64,000 bases of DNA from Bin5 sp965242905 (GCA_965242905.1 CBDETM010000002.1:1612001-1676000); one strand, 5' to 3'; shown: positions 29,092 through 39,176, counted from the first letter of the stretch. Notes: generated from the sequence alone by a model not told the origin. Numbers and translations: made by a program.

Positions 29092-29862
29092 ATGGCATCA
29101 CTGCAGCAGGCGTTTTGGGAGATGGAAGTTTACGGCTTCACGCTGTTGGAGGGCGTTCTGAGTGGGGCGGAGGTGGAGGCTCTGCGCGCGTCGCTGGCAG
29201 GGTGGGCGGCGAAGCTCGGGGGCGAGCAGCGATTTCTGGGTCAGGCCGGGCACGTGAGCAACCTACCCGTACTTGAGCCGCTGTACCACCCGTTGATCGA
29301 CCATCCGCGTACGCTGCCAGTGATCGAGTATGTTCTGGGGAAACAGATCATCCTGGGCAGCCTGAACGCGCGCATTGTCAGGCCAGGGGACCCGGTGCAG
29401 GGTCTACACAGTGATATCCGCGCCGATCTGTTGAATATGGGATCGCCGGTGATGGTCAATACGGTCTGGCTGCTGGACGACTTCACGTCGGAAAACGGGG
29501 GCACGCGCATCGTGCCCGGCTCGCATCGGAGCGGGATGGCCGGGCCGCCGGAGGGGATGGACGTGAAGCATGTCCACCAGCTGGTTGCGCCGGCGGGCAG
29601 TGTCCTTGTTTTCAACGGCCAGTGCTGGCACGGTGGCGGGGCCAACCAGACGTCGACCGACCGCCATGCGCTGTTCGGCCACTACCGCAAGAGCGCGCTG
29701 ATCTTCCAGGTCGATCCTCACGACGGTTTCCAGGAGGGCTGGCTGGACGATCTGTCGCCCCGCCAGCGCGAGTTGCTGCGCATGGACAACGGCCTGGCCG
29801 CGCCCCACGCGGCGGATAGCCATCTGCGCGTTTCGTTTTCGCGCGGTAAGAAGAGGGATTGA
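29092..29862 (+). CDS. PhyH-family Fe(II)/2-oxoglutarate dioxygenase
   Basis: 256 residues, a compact member. Facial triad HSD in VQGLHSDIRADLL near 104, then NTVWLLDDFTSENGGTRIVP and GSHRSG near 123-145, distal His in NGQCWHGGGANQTSTDRHAL near 178. The WHxGxxNxSxxxR pattern is the classic PhyH ending with the cosubstrate Arg replaced or shifted to His (DRHAL), a variation to note. 48 bp separate it from the preceding PhyH gene. It ends the plus-strand catabolic run; rhaB converges 196 bp downstream. Confidence 0.88.
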   Translation: MASLQQAFWEMEVYGFTLLEGVLSGAEVEALRASLAGWAAKLGGEQRFLGQAGHVSNLPVLEPLYHPLIDHPRTLPVIEYVLGKQIILGSLNARIVRPGDPVQGLHSDIRADLLNMGSPVMVNTVWLLDDFTSENGGTRIVPGSHRSGMAGPPEGMDVKHVHQLVAPAGSVLVFNGQCWHGGGANQTSTDRHALFGHYRKSALIFQVDPHDGFQEGWLDDLSPRQRELLRMDNGLAAPHAADSHLRVSFSRGKKRD

Positions 29863-30058
29863 CGTTTCCGACAGCGAAAGTCAAGAGCGGTATGAAAGAG
29901 AGGGTGCCTAGCCCGTCTTTGCACTATTTGCTGGGCAGGTCACTCTGGATATCGTATTGCGTCGTCAGAGTAGAAATCTCTGTACGCGGACGGATGTGGA
30001 GCGAAGTCCTATTGGCGTTTTCCGAACCTCTTTGATTTCTTCCGTGTAAAGTCTCTTG

Positions 30059-31501
30059 CTATGGGACGGCTGGCATTTCTACGTCCTGCCAAGCATCCTC
30101 CTCTTCCGGCTCGAACCGCTCCAATTCTCCTAATCCAGAGACCAACTGACGGCCCTCGTCGAGGTTCTTCAACTCGCCGAGGCTGATGAGCTGCACGAGC
30201 GCGTTGCCGATTACGGTGGCTTCGCTGGGACCGGCCAGGACGGGGATGCCGGTGGCGTCGGCGGTGAGCTGGTTGAGGAGCTGGTTGCGGGAACCGCCGC
30301 CCACCACATGAATGACGTCGAGCGACCGTCCGGTCAGGGACTGCAGCTCGTGGAGGACATCGCGGTAGGCGAGAGCCAGGCTTTCGAAGACGCAGCGGGC
30401 GATGTCGGCGTCACTCTGTGGGAGGGGCTGGCCGCTCTGCCGGCAGAAGGCCTGGATGTGGGCCGGATGGTCGCCGGGGGGCAGGAAGCGGTCGTTGTTG
30501 GGATCGACGAAGTTTTTTAGCGGTTCGGCTGACTCCGCCAGCGAGACCAGTTCCGGGTAGGAGTAGGACCGTCCTTGCTGTTCCCAGGTAGACCGGCACT
30601 GCTGCAGCAGCCATAGGCCCATCACGTTTTTGAGCAGGCGGAATGTGCCGTAGACTCCGCCTTCGTTGGTGGCGTTGACGGCGAGGGCGGCTTCGTTGAC
30701 GACGGGCTGCGGCGCTTCAAGGCCGACGAGACTCCAGGTACCGCTGCTGATATAGGCGAAGTTCCCGGTTTGGGCGGGGACGCCGGCGACTGCGCTGCCG
30801 GTGTCGTGGCAGGCTGGTGCGATGACAGGGATGTCATCGTGGGTGCCCAGACGCGTACCCGGTTGCACGACCTCCGGGAAGAGGTCGAGTGGGATGGCGA
30901 GCGCGTCGAGCAGTTCGCGTGCCCAGGAGCGGGTGAAGGGGTTGAGCATCTGGGTGGTGGTGGCGTTGCTGAATTCGCACACCTGGGCGCCACTCAACCA
31001 GAAGTTGAGCAGATCGGGAACGGTGAGGAATCGGGCTGCGATCTGCAACTGGGGCGAACGAGTTTCTATGAGGCTCATCATCTGGTAAAGGGTATTGATG
31101 GCCATGAACTGGATTCCGGTCTGCGCGAAAACCTCTGCCTTGGGAACGCGGGCGAAGACGGCGTCGAGCATCCCCTCGGTGCGACTGTCGCGGTAGCAGA
31201 CGGGGTTGCCGATGAGATTGTTGTTGCGGTCGAGGAGGCCGAAGTCGACGCCCCAAGTGTCGACGGCGAGGCTGGCGGGGGGTCCGGCGGTGTGGGCCCT
31301 GCTGCGGCTAATGCCGGCCTGCACCTCTCGCCAGAGGTGGAGAATGTCCCATTGGAGGACGCCGTTGACGGTCAGCGCGTAGTTGGGAAAGCGATGAATC
31401 TCTTCCAGCTGCAGGCCGGAGCCATCGAAGTGCACTGCCATCACCCGGCCGGACTCGGCGCCGATATCGATGGCGAGAACGGTGATGTGTCTCTCTGTCA
31501 T
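30059..31501 (-). CDS. rhaB: Rhamnulokinase
   Basis: 480-residue FGGY-family sugar kinase that phosphorylates L-rhamnulose, the second step of L-rhamnose breakdown. The N-terminal ATPase motif VLAIDIGAESGRVMAVHFDG near 8-27, IHRFPNYALTVNGVLQWDIL near 36-55, DTWGVDFGLLD near 82 and the catalytic-region ACHDTGSAVAGVPA near 229 are all typical RhaB. It follows the isomerase gene by 66 bp on the same strand. The aldolase (rhaD) and a regulator are not in the window. Confidence 0.95.
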   Translation of the reverse strand: MTERHITVLAIDIGAESGRVMAVHFDGSGLQLEEIHRFPNYALTVNGVLQWDILHLWREVQAGISRSRAHTAGPPASLAVDTWGVDFGLLDRNNNLIGNPVCYRDSRTEGMLDAVFARVPKAEVFAQTGIQFMAINTLYQMMSLIETRSPQLQIAARFLTVPDLLNFWLSGAQVCEFSNATTTQMLNPFTRSWARELLDALAIPLDLFPEVVQPGTRLGTHDDIPVIAPACHDTGSAVAGVPAQTGNFAYISSGTWSLVGLEAPQPVVNEAALAVNATNEGGVYGTFRLLKNVMGLWLLQQCRSTWEQQGRSYSYPELVSLAESAEPLKNFVDPNNDRFLPPGDHPAHIQAFCRQSGQPLPQSDADIARCVFESLALAYRDVLHELQSLTGRSLDVIHVVGGGSRNQLLNQLTADATGIPVLAGPSEATVIGNALVQLISLGELKNLDEGRQLVSGLGELERFEPEEEDAWQDVEMPAVP

Positions 31502-31567
31502 TTGTCATCCAGTTCCGTTTTTGCCTGACTGGGGGCAGACGGTCATCCGCTGTGATGGAGTGCGTTG

Positions 31568-32842
31568 TCAGTCGCGCAGCGACTGTACATCCTTCTCGTA
31601 CTGCCTGATTTCCTGCATAAAGGCCATGCCCACGGGCACATCCTGCTGTAGACAGTGGTAGTCCCATACGGCCGCGTGGGGCATGGCCTTCAACTCTTCC
31701 ATCAGCGCCAGGCGGGTGGTGTAATCGGCATTGCGTTCGATCTCCTGCATCGTTTCCCTTGGCTCCAGCAGGGCCAGCAGGAGGGCTCGCAGCGAATTGC
31801 GTGTGCCGATGGCCCAGGCGGCCACGCGGTTGATGCTGGCGTCGAAGAAGTCCAAGCCAATGTGCACGCGGTCGAGATGGTCCCCGCGCACGATCTCCTG
31901 CATGATCGCCTGCAGCTCGTCGCTGAAGGTGACGACATGGTCGCTGTCCCAGCGTACGCCGCGGCTCACATGGAGGACCAGCTCCGATACGAAGAGCAGA
32001 CAGGCAGATATCTTATCGGAGATGACCTCGGTCGGGTGAAAGTGGCCGGCGTCGAGGCAGAGGGCCTGGCCGTTCTGCGCAGCATAGCCCAGATAGAATT
32101 CGTGTGAGCCGACGACGTAACTCTCTGAACCGAGGCCGAAGAGTTTACATTCGATGGCGTCGCGGTTGTGGCTGGGATCGATTTCCTTCTCGAATATCTG
32201 GTCCAAGGCATCTTTCAGGAGCCGGCGGGGCGTTGTGCGATCGCTAGGCGTGTCTTTGAGGCCGTCGGGGATCCAGATATTTGTCATTGCGGGCGTGCCC
32301 AGCTCTTTGCCGAAGAAGCTGCCGATCTCGCGGCAGGCGATGCAGTGCTGGATCCAGAACTGGCGGATGTCGTTGTCGTAGGAGGCCAGGGTGAAGCCAT
32401 CTTCGGCCAGAGGGTGGGAGAATAGCGTGGGGTTGAAGTCGATGCCGCGGCCGTTTTCTTTGGCCCAGTCTGCCCAGCCCTGAAAGTGGCGCGGCTCGAT
32501 CTCGTTACGGGCCGGCCTTTCATCGGTATCGGGGTACATGGCGTGAAGATTGAGGCGGTGATTGCCGGGGATGATGCTGTAGGCGATGTCCAAATCGCTG
32601 CGCAGCTCGTCCACGGTGCGGGCGCGGCCGGGATAGTTGCCGGTGGCCATGAGGCCGCCGCCCAGGCCCCGGCCCGGTTCTTCAAAGCCGAGGACGTCGT
32701 CGCCCTGCCAGCAGTGGAGGCTGATGGGGACGCCGCGCAGCGTTGCCAGGGCCTGCTCCGTGTCCACGCCGATGGCCGCGTACCGTTCCTGGGCGAGGGC
32801 GTATGCGTCTTCGATTTGTCTTGATGTCGTAGCGAAGTTCAT
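31568..32842 (-). CDS. rhaA: L-rhamnose isomerase
   Basis: 424 residues from ATG 32842, chosen because GGAG lies 8 nt upstream; the frame is open for 20 more codons without support. Converts L-rhamnose to L-rhamnulose with Mn/Zn. E. coli RhaA-type landmarks: VPISLHCWQGDDVLGFE, ATGNYPGRARTVDELRSDLD, RLNLHAMY, and the metal-binding sequence CLDAGHFHPTE with LGLDSDH-like VRWDSDHVV and HIGLDFFDAS downstream. First gene of the rhaA-rhaB pair; both converge on the PhyH/dehydrogenase run. Confidence 0.95.
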   Translation of the reverse strand: MNFATTSRQIEDAYALAQERYAAIGVDTEQALATLRGVPISLHCWQGDDVLGFEEPGRGLGGGLMATGNYPGRARTVDELRSDLDIAYSIIPGNHRLNLHAMYPDTDERPARNEIEPRHFQGWADWAKENGRGIDFNPTLFSHPLAEDGFTLASYDNDIRQFWIQHCIACREIGSFFGKELGTPAMTNIWIPDGLKDTPSDRTTPRRLLKDALDQIFEKEIDPSHNRDAIECKLFGLGSESYVVGSHEFYLGYAAQNGQALCLDAGHFHPTEVISDKISACLLFVSELVLHVSRGVRWDSDHVVTFSDELQAIMQEIVRGDHLDRVHIGLDFFDASINRVAAWAIGTRNSLRALLLALLEPRETMQEIERNADYTTRLALMEELKAMPHAAVWDYHCLQQDVPVGMAFMQEIRQYEKDVQSLRD

Positions 32843-33335
32843 CAGGTTACTCCATATTGGCGGGGACGTTAGTGCTATAGGTTTGGCCCTGGGGCAGGGC
32901 ACCGCGCAGGTGGGGCGAGTCTTGTGCGGGGGCGTACTTAGCGGATTTTCTTGTACAGTTCATAGTGCTTTGCATCACGCGGTTCTGGGTCAATTGAATG
33001 TACATGGCAGCGACAGGCTCGGTTCATCGCTTAGCAACGGGCGCTTCTCAGGGGACGCTGCGGCCAAGTAGCGGCTGAGGCGAGAATTTTGCCAGATACG
33101 GTTGGCGCAGGAGGGCACATTGCGGCGCTATTGGCAGAGGCACTTTGCCGTATACGGCAATTCGATTGTATACCTATTCTCTCTCAGCCCTCAGCAGTCA
33201 TGACAAAAGAGGGCATAAATCCGGTTCAGCAATGCGCGCGCCGGTACCGGACATTGAGGGGGAAGCCGCTCCAGCCTGTGTTGTGGTGAAACGGCTGCGG
33301 TGAAGAGTTCGAAATTCGCCGATCGGCCATCCTCC
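32843..33335. other. Intergenic region between rhaA and dnaE, nothing recognised
   Basis: About 490 bp. It holds the rhaA leader. I found no coding frame with family resemblance, no tRNA, no clear terminator for dnaE and no repeat copy. Confidence 0.5.
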
Positions 33336-36300
33336 TCAGGGCTGGTCTTCCACCGCTACTTCTACTTTGAAGTGATTGCGCAGGTCTTTGAGAAGGCGGG
33401 CGCTGACGTTGCAGTATTCGTTGGGGAAGGTGAGCTGGTGACGGGAGCCATTTGTCTCCAAGACGACGACGAACTGATCCCGACCCCTTGGATCGCGCAC
33501 TGCCTCGAAAATCTCCCTCAGCCGGTACTTGTCGCGGTTGAATTGACCGGAGCGGCTGAAGGTTATGCGCAGGAGCTGGCGTCCGTTCTCGGCATGTGGG
33601 GCGGATTTTGCTGCTTCAGAATCTGTCACATGGGCGGCGCCGCCGGGCCCTCCGTTGAACATTGTAGGCTGCACTTCGGGTGAAGGCTGGTCGGAAACCT
33701 GGACTCCCTGGTCCAGATCCTCGCCTGTCTCCGGTTCTTCGGCTGCGATGTCCCTGCCTTCTTGTTCGGCGGGGGCGGCGGACAAGGGTGAGGCGGCGTC
33801 CTCCCCTCCGTTCTGCGCCAGCACGCCAGGGGCGAGACCAGATGGTTCAGGATGTCCCTCAGAGGTTGCGGCGCCTTCCACCATGTCGGTTGCCGTTTCC
33901 TCCTTGGGTTCCACCGCCGGTCCGCCCGGGATTTCGGCATCGAAGGGAGGCGGCGTCATGCCCGTGGGCGGCTCGCCTGGCAGGAAATCATCAGGCGGCG
34001 GCATGTGTTCCAAGTCGTTCCCGTTTGACCATGCGCCTGGCGCAGCGTTCCAACCGCCACCGACCTCGGTCTGGTTCTGGTCGGGCTTTGCCTGCCCGAT
34101 TTCAATTGAGGTATGCAGCGAATCCACCAGGACGCTTGTGCGCGCGCCGCGGGTCTGGGCCTTTCCCTTGACCTGCACAACCCGCTCCTCTTGCAGGTCT
34201 TCCTTACACTTTTCGTAGACGTCGGGGAAGAGGACGGCTTCGCACTGGCCTTGCATATCCTCCAGTTGGACAAAGGCCATCTTGTCGCCCTTTTTGGTCA
34301 CCGTGGTGCGGATCGAGGCCACCATTCCGACCAACGACACGTTTTTGCCATCGTGTCTCTCGTCCAGTTCCGGGCAAGGACAGGTGGTAAATCGACTCAG
34401 GTCCAGGTTCAACTGCTGCACGGGATGGCTGCTGACATAGACGCCAAGGAGATCCTTTTCCCACTCGAACCGTTCCCGGTCACTGGTTTTGGCTCCGGCG
34501 GCCGCCTCGTACTCCGGCAGCCGAATCGGAAACTGCTCCGGCTGGGCTTCGCCTTCGGGGCCGGCGAACAGATCGAACATCGACAGCTGGCCGGTCTCTC
34601 TGGCGCTGTGGGTGGCGGCAGAACGGGCGATACACTGATCGATAACATCAAGAAGCTGGTGACGGAGCTGTCCCTTTCCCTGTTCGGACTGCCGGCCAAA
34701 GCGGTCGAAAGCGCCGACTTTGATCAGGCATTCTAGGGAGCGTTTGTTCACCTGCCGGAGGTCAACGCGGTCGCAGAGGTCCTCGAGGTTAGTGAAGGGG
34801 CCGCCTTCGGCGCGGGCATCCAGAATAGCCTGCACCGGGCCGACGCCGACATTCTTTACGGCGGCCATGCCAAAGCGAATGGCAGACCCTGCGCTTATGG
34901 GAAATTCGTATGCCAGGGTCGGGTCTTTGGGCAACGTGTCCTGCTCGGCGTCTTCGGGCAGATCCTGGATGGCGAAATCCAGGCCGCTGTGGTTCACGTC
35001 GGGCGGTAGCACGTGAATGCCCATACGCCGGCATTCCTGGATGAAAGTGATAACCTTTTCGGTCTTATCCCGCTCGACCAGCAATAGCGCTGCCATGTAC
35101 TCGACCGGATAGTTCGCCTTGAGGTAGGCGGTCTGCACAGTGATGACGGCGTAGTCGGCTGCGTGGGCCTTGTTGAAGCCGTAGCGGGCGAAGAATTCGA
35201 TATCTGCATAGATGGCCTGCGCATCGCTGGCGGAGATACCGTTTTTTCCGCAGCCGCCGATGAAGAGGGCCTTGTGATACTCGATCTTCGAGGCGTCCTT
35301 CTTGCTGATGGCTTGCCGCACCAGGTCGGCTTCACCGGGGGTATAGTCTGCCAGCTGGTTCAGAATCTGGATGATCTGTTCCTGGTAGACGATGATCCCG
35401 TATGTCTCCGCCAGGATTGGCTCGAGGGCGGGATGTTTTACTTCCATCTCCTCTTTGCCGTGCATCCGCTTGACGTAGTTGGGAATGTACTCCATCGGGC
35501 CCGGTCGATAGAGCGAGATAGTGGCGATGATATGTTCGAAGGCGGTGGGCTTCATCTCGGTAAGTACGCGCCTCATCCCCGGGGATTCCACCTGGAAGAC
35601 GCCGCTCACTTCACCGCTGGACAGGAGGCGGAAGGCAGGCTCGGCCTCCGGGCCTTCGATTGGGATGGAGTCCAGGCCGTATTCGATGCCATGGTTCTCC
35701 TTGATCAGGCGGCATGCCTCGCGCATAACGGTCAACGTGCTCAGCCCGAGGAAGTCGATTTTCAGCAGGCCCAACGATTCGAGGATAGGGAATTCAAACT
35801 GTGTAATTGTCTCGGTAATCGCCCCCTTTGAGCCGCGCATCAGAGGCGTGTAGTTGGTCAGGTCTTTATCGGCGACGATAACTGCGGCGGCGTGGATACC
35901 GGCGTGGCGGGCAACCCCCTCAAGCTGCATCGAGGTATCCAGCAGAGAACGTTCCCAGCCATCTTTGCCGTAGAGCTCTTTGAGCTCCGGATCGTAGAAT
36001 TCATGGCCTTCGGTCAGGACATCCTGAATTGTGGCGGGATTGCCGGGAATGGCCGGGATCATCTTGGCGATACGGTCGACATCATCGAGCGCGATATCCT
36101 GGGCGCGCCCGACGTCGCGAATGGCGGCGCGTGCCTTCATGCGGCCAAAGGTGGCGATCTGGGCAACCTGATCGGCGCCGTATTTGTCAACTGTGTAGCG
36201 GATCATCTCTTCGCGTTGATCGTCGGGGAAGTCGAGGTCGAAGTCGGGCATGGTCACACGGCCGGGGTTCAGAAAACGCTCAAAGATGAGATTGTTATGA

Positions 36301-37457
36301 ATCGGGTCCAGCCCGGTGATTCCGATACAGTAGGCGACCAAGGAACCAGCCCCGGAGCCGCGCAAGGTCCACCAGATGTTGCGGCTGCGGGCAAAGTCGC
36401 ACAGGTCGGCCACAATGAGAAAGTAAACGTCGAATCCCATCTCATGGATAATGCGCAGCTCGCGTTCTTTACGCTCCTGTACTTCTTCGTGGCTGGCCCG
36501 GTCGCCGTACAGACGCTGCAGGCCCTGGTCGGTCAGATGGCGCAGGTAGGTCTCATAGGTGAAGCCCTCCGGGATTTCCATTTCGGGGAGGTGATATTCG
36601 TCGTCTTCCAGATCGACGTCACACTTTTCGGCGACGAGGAGGGTGTTGTCGAAGGCAGAGGCCGGAAGATCGAGCAGGGGGCGGAAGGTGTCTTCCATCT
36701 GCTGACGGCTCTTGAGGAAATAGCTCTGGTCACTGAGCCGCATCCGTTTGTCATCATTCATCCTGGCATTGGTTTGCACACAGAGCAGGACTTCATGGGG
36801 TGAGGCATCGTTCTCACTCACATAGTGAACATCGTTGGTCACCAGGAGGTCCAGGTCGAACTTACCGGCCCAAGGGATAAGTGTGCGGTTCACCTCCTGC
36901 AGCTCGGGGATATTGTGTTCCTGAACTTCAATAAAGAAGTTCTCCTTGCCGAAGACATCCTTGTACCATCCCAGGCGCTCGTAAGCTTCTTTTTCTTTGC
37001 CCTGGGACAAGAGGGCGGGCACCTCTGCGCCGAGACAACCGGTGGTGCACAGGATTCCCTCGGCGTGTGCGGCCAGGAAGTCATGGTCGACACGGGGCTT
37101 GTAATAGAATCCATCGGTGTTGCTGCGGCTCACTATCTTCAGGATATTGCGGTAGCCGGTCATATTCCTGGCGAGGAGCAGCAGATGATAGTTTTCCTTA
37201 TCGAGCTGTGGATCGCGGCCGCCCATTGGCCGTTGCCAAAGGGTCTGGTAGGCCTCCACGCCGATAATCGGTTTGATCTCAGCGCTTCGGCAGGCGCGGA
37301 AGAACTCGATGACGCCGTGCATGGCACCGTGATCGGTGAGAGCAAGCGCAGAGTGGCCCAGTCGGGCGGCCTCGTTGACGAGATCGTCGATGCGGCCTAG
37401 ACCGTCGAGGAGGGAGTACTCGGAATGGGTGTGGAGATGGACAAAATCGTTTGACAT
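33336..37457 (-). CDS. dnaE: DNA polymerase III alpha subunit
   Basis: 1373 residues, longer than the 1150-1180 of typical DnaE1. N-terminal PHP domain (FVHLHTHSEYSLLDGLGRID; ALTDHGAMHG) keeps its metal histidines. The polymerase aspartates are in MPDFDLDFPDDQREEM near 405 and in the KIDFLGLSTL region near 570. Helix-hairpin-helix and OB domain (VSLVGMVASIRTTVTKKGDK near 1040) follow. Between about 1130 and 1290 is an acidic Pro/Gly/Glu-rich insertion before a final globular segment (LRITFSRSGQFNRDKYRLRE) near 1300. Chromosomal replicase. No Shine-Dalgarno sequence is seen at ATG 37457. Confidence 0.97.
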   Translation of the reverse strand: MSNDFVHLHTHSEYSLLDGLGRIDDLVNEAARLGHSALALTDHGAMHGVIEFFRACRSAEIKPIIGVEAYQTLWQRPMGGRDPQLDKENYHLLLLARNMTGYRNILKIVSRSNTDGFYYKPRVDHDFLAAHAEGILCTTGCLGAEVPALLSQGKEKEAYERLGWYKDVFGKENFFIEVQEHNIPELQEVNRTLIPWAGKFDLDLLVTNDVHYVSENDASPHEVLLCVQTNARMNDDKRMRLSDQSYFLKSRQQMEDTFRPLLDLPASAFDNTLLVAEKCDVDLEDDEYHLPEMEIPEGFTYETYLRHLTDQGLQRLYGDRASHEEVQERKERELRIIHEMGFDVYFLIVADLCDFARSRNIWWTLRGSGAGSLVAYCIGITGLDPIHNNLIFERFLNPGRVTMPDFDLDFPDDQREEMIRYTVDKYGADQVAQIATFGRMKARAAIRDVGRAQDIALDDVDRIAKMIPAIPGNPATIQDVLTEGHEFYDPELKELYGKDGWERSLLDTSMQLEGVARHAGIHAAAVIVADKDLTNYTPLMRGSKGAITETITQFEFPILESLGLLKIDFLGLSTLTVMREACRLIKENHGIEYGLDSIPIEGPEAEPAFRLLSSGEVSGVFQVESPGMRRVLTEMKPTAFEHIIATISLYRPGPMEYIPNYVKRMHGKEEMEVKHPALEPILAETYGIIVYQEQIIQILNQLADYTPGEADLVRQAISKKDASKIEYHKALFIGGCGKNGISASDAQAIYADIEFFARYGFNKAHAADYAVITVQTAYLKANYPVEYMAALLLVERDKTEKVITFIQECRRMGIHVLPPDVNHSGLDFAIQDLPEDAEQDTLPKDPTLAYEFPISAGSAIRFGMAAVKNVGVGPVQAILDARAEGGPFTNLEDLCDRVDLRQVNKRSLECLIKVGAFDRFGRQSEQGKGQLRHQLLDVIDQCIARSAATHSARETGQLSMFDLFAGPEGEAQPEQFPIRLPEYEAAAGAKTSDRERFEWEKDLLGVYVSSHPVQQLNLDLSRFTTCPCPELDERHDGKNVSLVGMVASIRTTVTKKGDKMAFVQLEDMQGQCEAVLFPDVYEKCKEDLQEERVVQVKGKAQTRGARTSVLVDSLHTSIEIGQAKPDQNQTEVGGGWNAAPGAWSNGNDLEHMPPPDDFLPGEPPTGMTPPPFDAEIPGGPAVEPKEETATDMVEGAATSEGHPEPSGLAPGVLAQNGGEDAASPLSAAPAEQEGRDIAAEEPETGEDLDQGVQVSDQPSPEVQPTMFNGGPGGAAHVTDSEAAKSAPHAENGRQLLRITFSRSGQFNRDKYRLREIFEAVRDPRGRDQFVVVLETNGSRHQLTFPNEYCNVSARLLKDLRNHFKVEVAVEDQP

Positions 37458-37594
37458 AGGAGGGTTGGGAGGTCAGGAAGGTAAATGCCGCGCCCAGCGC
37501 AAGGGCGGCATGGATAAGGCTGATCCAATCTTACATCAAGACCGCTACCGCAGACAACGCGCAAGCATTGCGACGAGACGGTAAATTGGGGGTG

Positions 37595-38140
37595 TCACTC
37601 CGCTTCAAGTTGCTCCGGCGTCAACTGATGCCAGAAGAGTTCACCGGACTCGAAAATGTCCTGGATTCGGTCGTCCCGATAGAGGCCGGAGACGACCGCG
37701 AAGGCGCGCTTGCCGGTGAACCGGGTCATGAATTCGGCGTTACGGAGGGCCCTTTTGGTGTCCCTGCCATTTGCGGTGTAGGAGATTTCCACGGCGACGT
37801 AGCAGACTTCTCCGTTCTCCGCCGTGGCTTCCATGATCAGGTCGGCCACGCGAAAGCTTCTCAGATCGTCAACGGAGATATTAGCCGTGTCGGCCGAATC
37901 GATCAGATCCTGTAGTTCTTCCGACGAAAGACTCTTCGTCCTCCGAAGGCCCAGATCCCTAGCGATGGCGGAGGCGCCCTCGAGCGCGACCTTTTTGGCG
38001 CAGGCACCTTTTAACTGGCCCAGATCCTCAATAGTCTTCTTCAGAATGACTCCGCGCCCATCTGACCGTGCGATGATTGCATCGAAACGTGAGTCAATTG
38101 CATCGAATCGACTGTTGATGGTAGCCAAGAATCGGTCCAT
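37595..38140 (-). CDS. Uncharacterised coiled-coil/PD-(D/E)XK-like protein, C-terminal part of a frameshifted gene
   Basis: 181 residues from ATG 38140; the frame continues up to 38239. Short coiled-coil MDRFLATINSRFDAIDSRFD is followed by IEDLGQLKGACAKKVALEGA and a conserved domain ending VADLIMEATAENGEVCYVAV, EISYTANGRDTKRALRNAEF, ESGELFWHQLTPEQLEAE. This ending belongs to a family of hypothetical proteins common in Chloroflexota and cyanobacteria; E/D and the EISYTANGR strand suggest a nuclease-like (PD-(D/E)XK) fold, which is inference. The usual N-terminal helix of the family lies in another frame just upstream, so this copy is probably broken by one base. Confidence 0.65.
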   Translation of the reverse strand: MDRFLATINSRFDAIDSRFDAIIARSDGRGVILKKTIEDLGQLKGACAKKVALEGASAIARDLGLRRTKSLSSEELQDLIDSADTANISVDDLRSFRVADLIMEATAENGEVCYVAVEISYTANGRDTKRALRNAEFMTRFTGKRAFAVVSGLYRDDRIQDIFESGELFWHQLTPEQLEAE

Positions 38141-38164
38141 CCGAAGCTTAGACTCCCGCGCCTC

Positions 38165-38282
38165 TGCTGCAAAGCATAGCAAGGCTGTGAGGAAGATCCA
38201 GTAGTTTTCGCGAGGGAAGCCGCGCGCACAGGGCTTCAAAACATTCAGGGTGCTCGTCGAGATTTTGGGCCAGATCCTCCAT
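38165..38282 (-). pseudogene. N-terminal fragment of the frameshifted gene
   Basis: In the adjacent minus frame, MEDLAQNLDEHPECFEALCA then RLPSRKLLDLPHSLAML is the N-terminal signature of the same family (ALRARLLTRELLELP pattern). A +1 shift near 38160-38175 would join it to EARESKLRMDRFLAT of the downstream frame. Either the gene is decaying or the sequence has one extra base. Open frame continues upstream to 38426 with unrelated-looking residues. Confidence 0.5.
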
Positions 38283-38666
38283 CGGGTTTATTGTACTCAC
38301 ATCCACCTCACCGCTGTAGAACTTTTCTGTCAGGGGACCGACGTTCGCTACTGAATTGGCCAGCTTCGCGGGGCGTCCCCTGACTCTTGTCTCGCACACG
38401 TGTTCTTTCCCATCATCATACCCCAATCACGCACTGCAGACAAGGCGTTTCCGACGCCGATATCGAGGCGGGCCTCTTACTTTTCTTATACGGGGCACTT
38501 ATGTTCCTCTAACTTTGCGTTGACTTCAATCTAATATTGGGCGGCTATCATGATAGTTGCATGTGGCGGTTGGGCGGCCACATTGAAATTCACACAAAAC
38601 GGTCAGTCTTGATAGCGCCTTTGAGCAGAAGCGCCGGCGCTAACTGGAAAGTTCAGGAGGCATACA

Positions 38667-39140
38667 ATGAGTAGAATCGTACGATGGGACCCGTTCCGTG
38701 AGATGATATCGGTGCGCAATCAGATGGACCAACTCGTGGGTGATCTTTTCCGGGAGCCGGCTGGATGGCAGGGCAACGGCGAAGGCAGCCACATGCGGCT
38801 GCCGCTGGATGTCAGCGAGGATGACAACAGCTACAGTGTGACGGCGTCACTGCCCGGGATCGACCCGGCCGACCTCGAGATCAGTTTTTCGGAGAATTCG
38901 CTTACCATCCAGGGCGAGACCCAGGCAGAAAGCGTTGAGGAAAACGCAAAGTGGCATTTGCGAGAACGCAGTTTCGGCAGGTTCGTGCGCAGCATCACGT
39001 TGCCGGCAGCGGTAAACGCCGACGACATCAGCGCCGACTACGAGGACGGCGTTCTCACCCTGACCCTGCCGAAGGCCGACGAGGTCAAGCCCCGAATTAT
39101 TGCGGTGCGCGGCTCGGGTGAAGAGGCGGTTGCAGCCTAG
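38667..39140 (+). CDS. Small heat-shock protein, Hsp20/alpha-crystallin family
   Basis: 157 residues. ATP-independent chaperone that holds unfolding proteins in large oligomers. N-terminal arm IVRWDPFREMISVRNQMDQL, then the alpha-crystallin domain (about 47-140): PLDVSEDDNSYSVTASLPGI, the beta-sandwich signature LTIQGE, RSFGRFVRSITLP and ISADYEDGVLTLTLPK. The C-terminal IxI/V anchoring motif appears as PRIIAV. Good ribosome binding site (CAGGAGG) before ATG 38667. Followed by a strong terminator; no CIRCE element was seen upstream. Confidence 0.95.
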   Translation: MSRIVRWDPFREMISVRNQMDQLVGDLFREPAGWQGNGEGSHMRLPLDVSEDDNSYSVTASLPGIDPADLEISFSENSLTIQGETQAESVEENAKWHLRERSFGRFVRSITLPAAVNADDISADYEDGVLTLTLPKADEVKPRIIAVRGSGEEAVAA

Positions 39141-39176
39141 ACTGACTCCCGTCTGCAGTTTAAGAAGAATGACTGG

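Noticed and set aside
33089..33289. 66-codon plus-strand frame between rhaA and dnaE
   Set aside because: No ribosome binding site, no recognisable motif, atypical composition.
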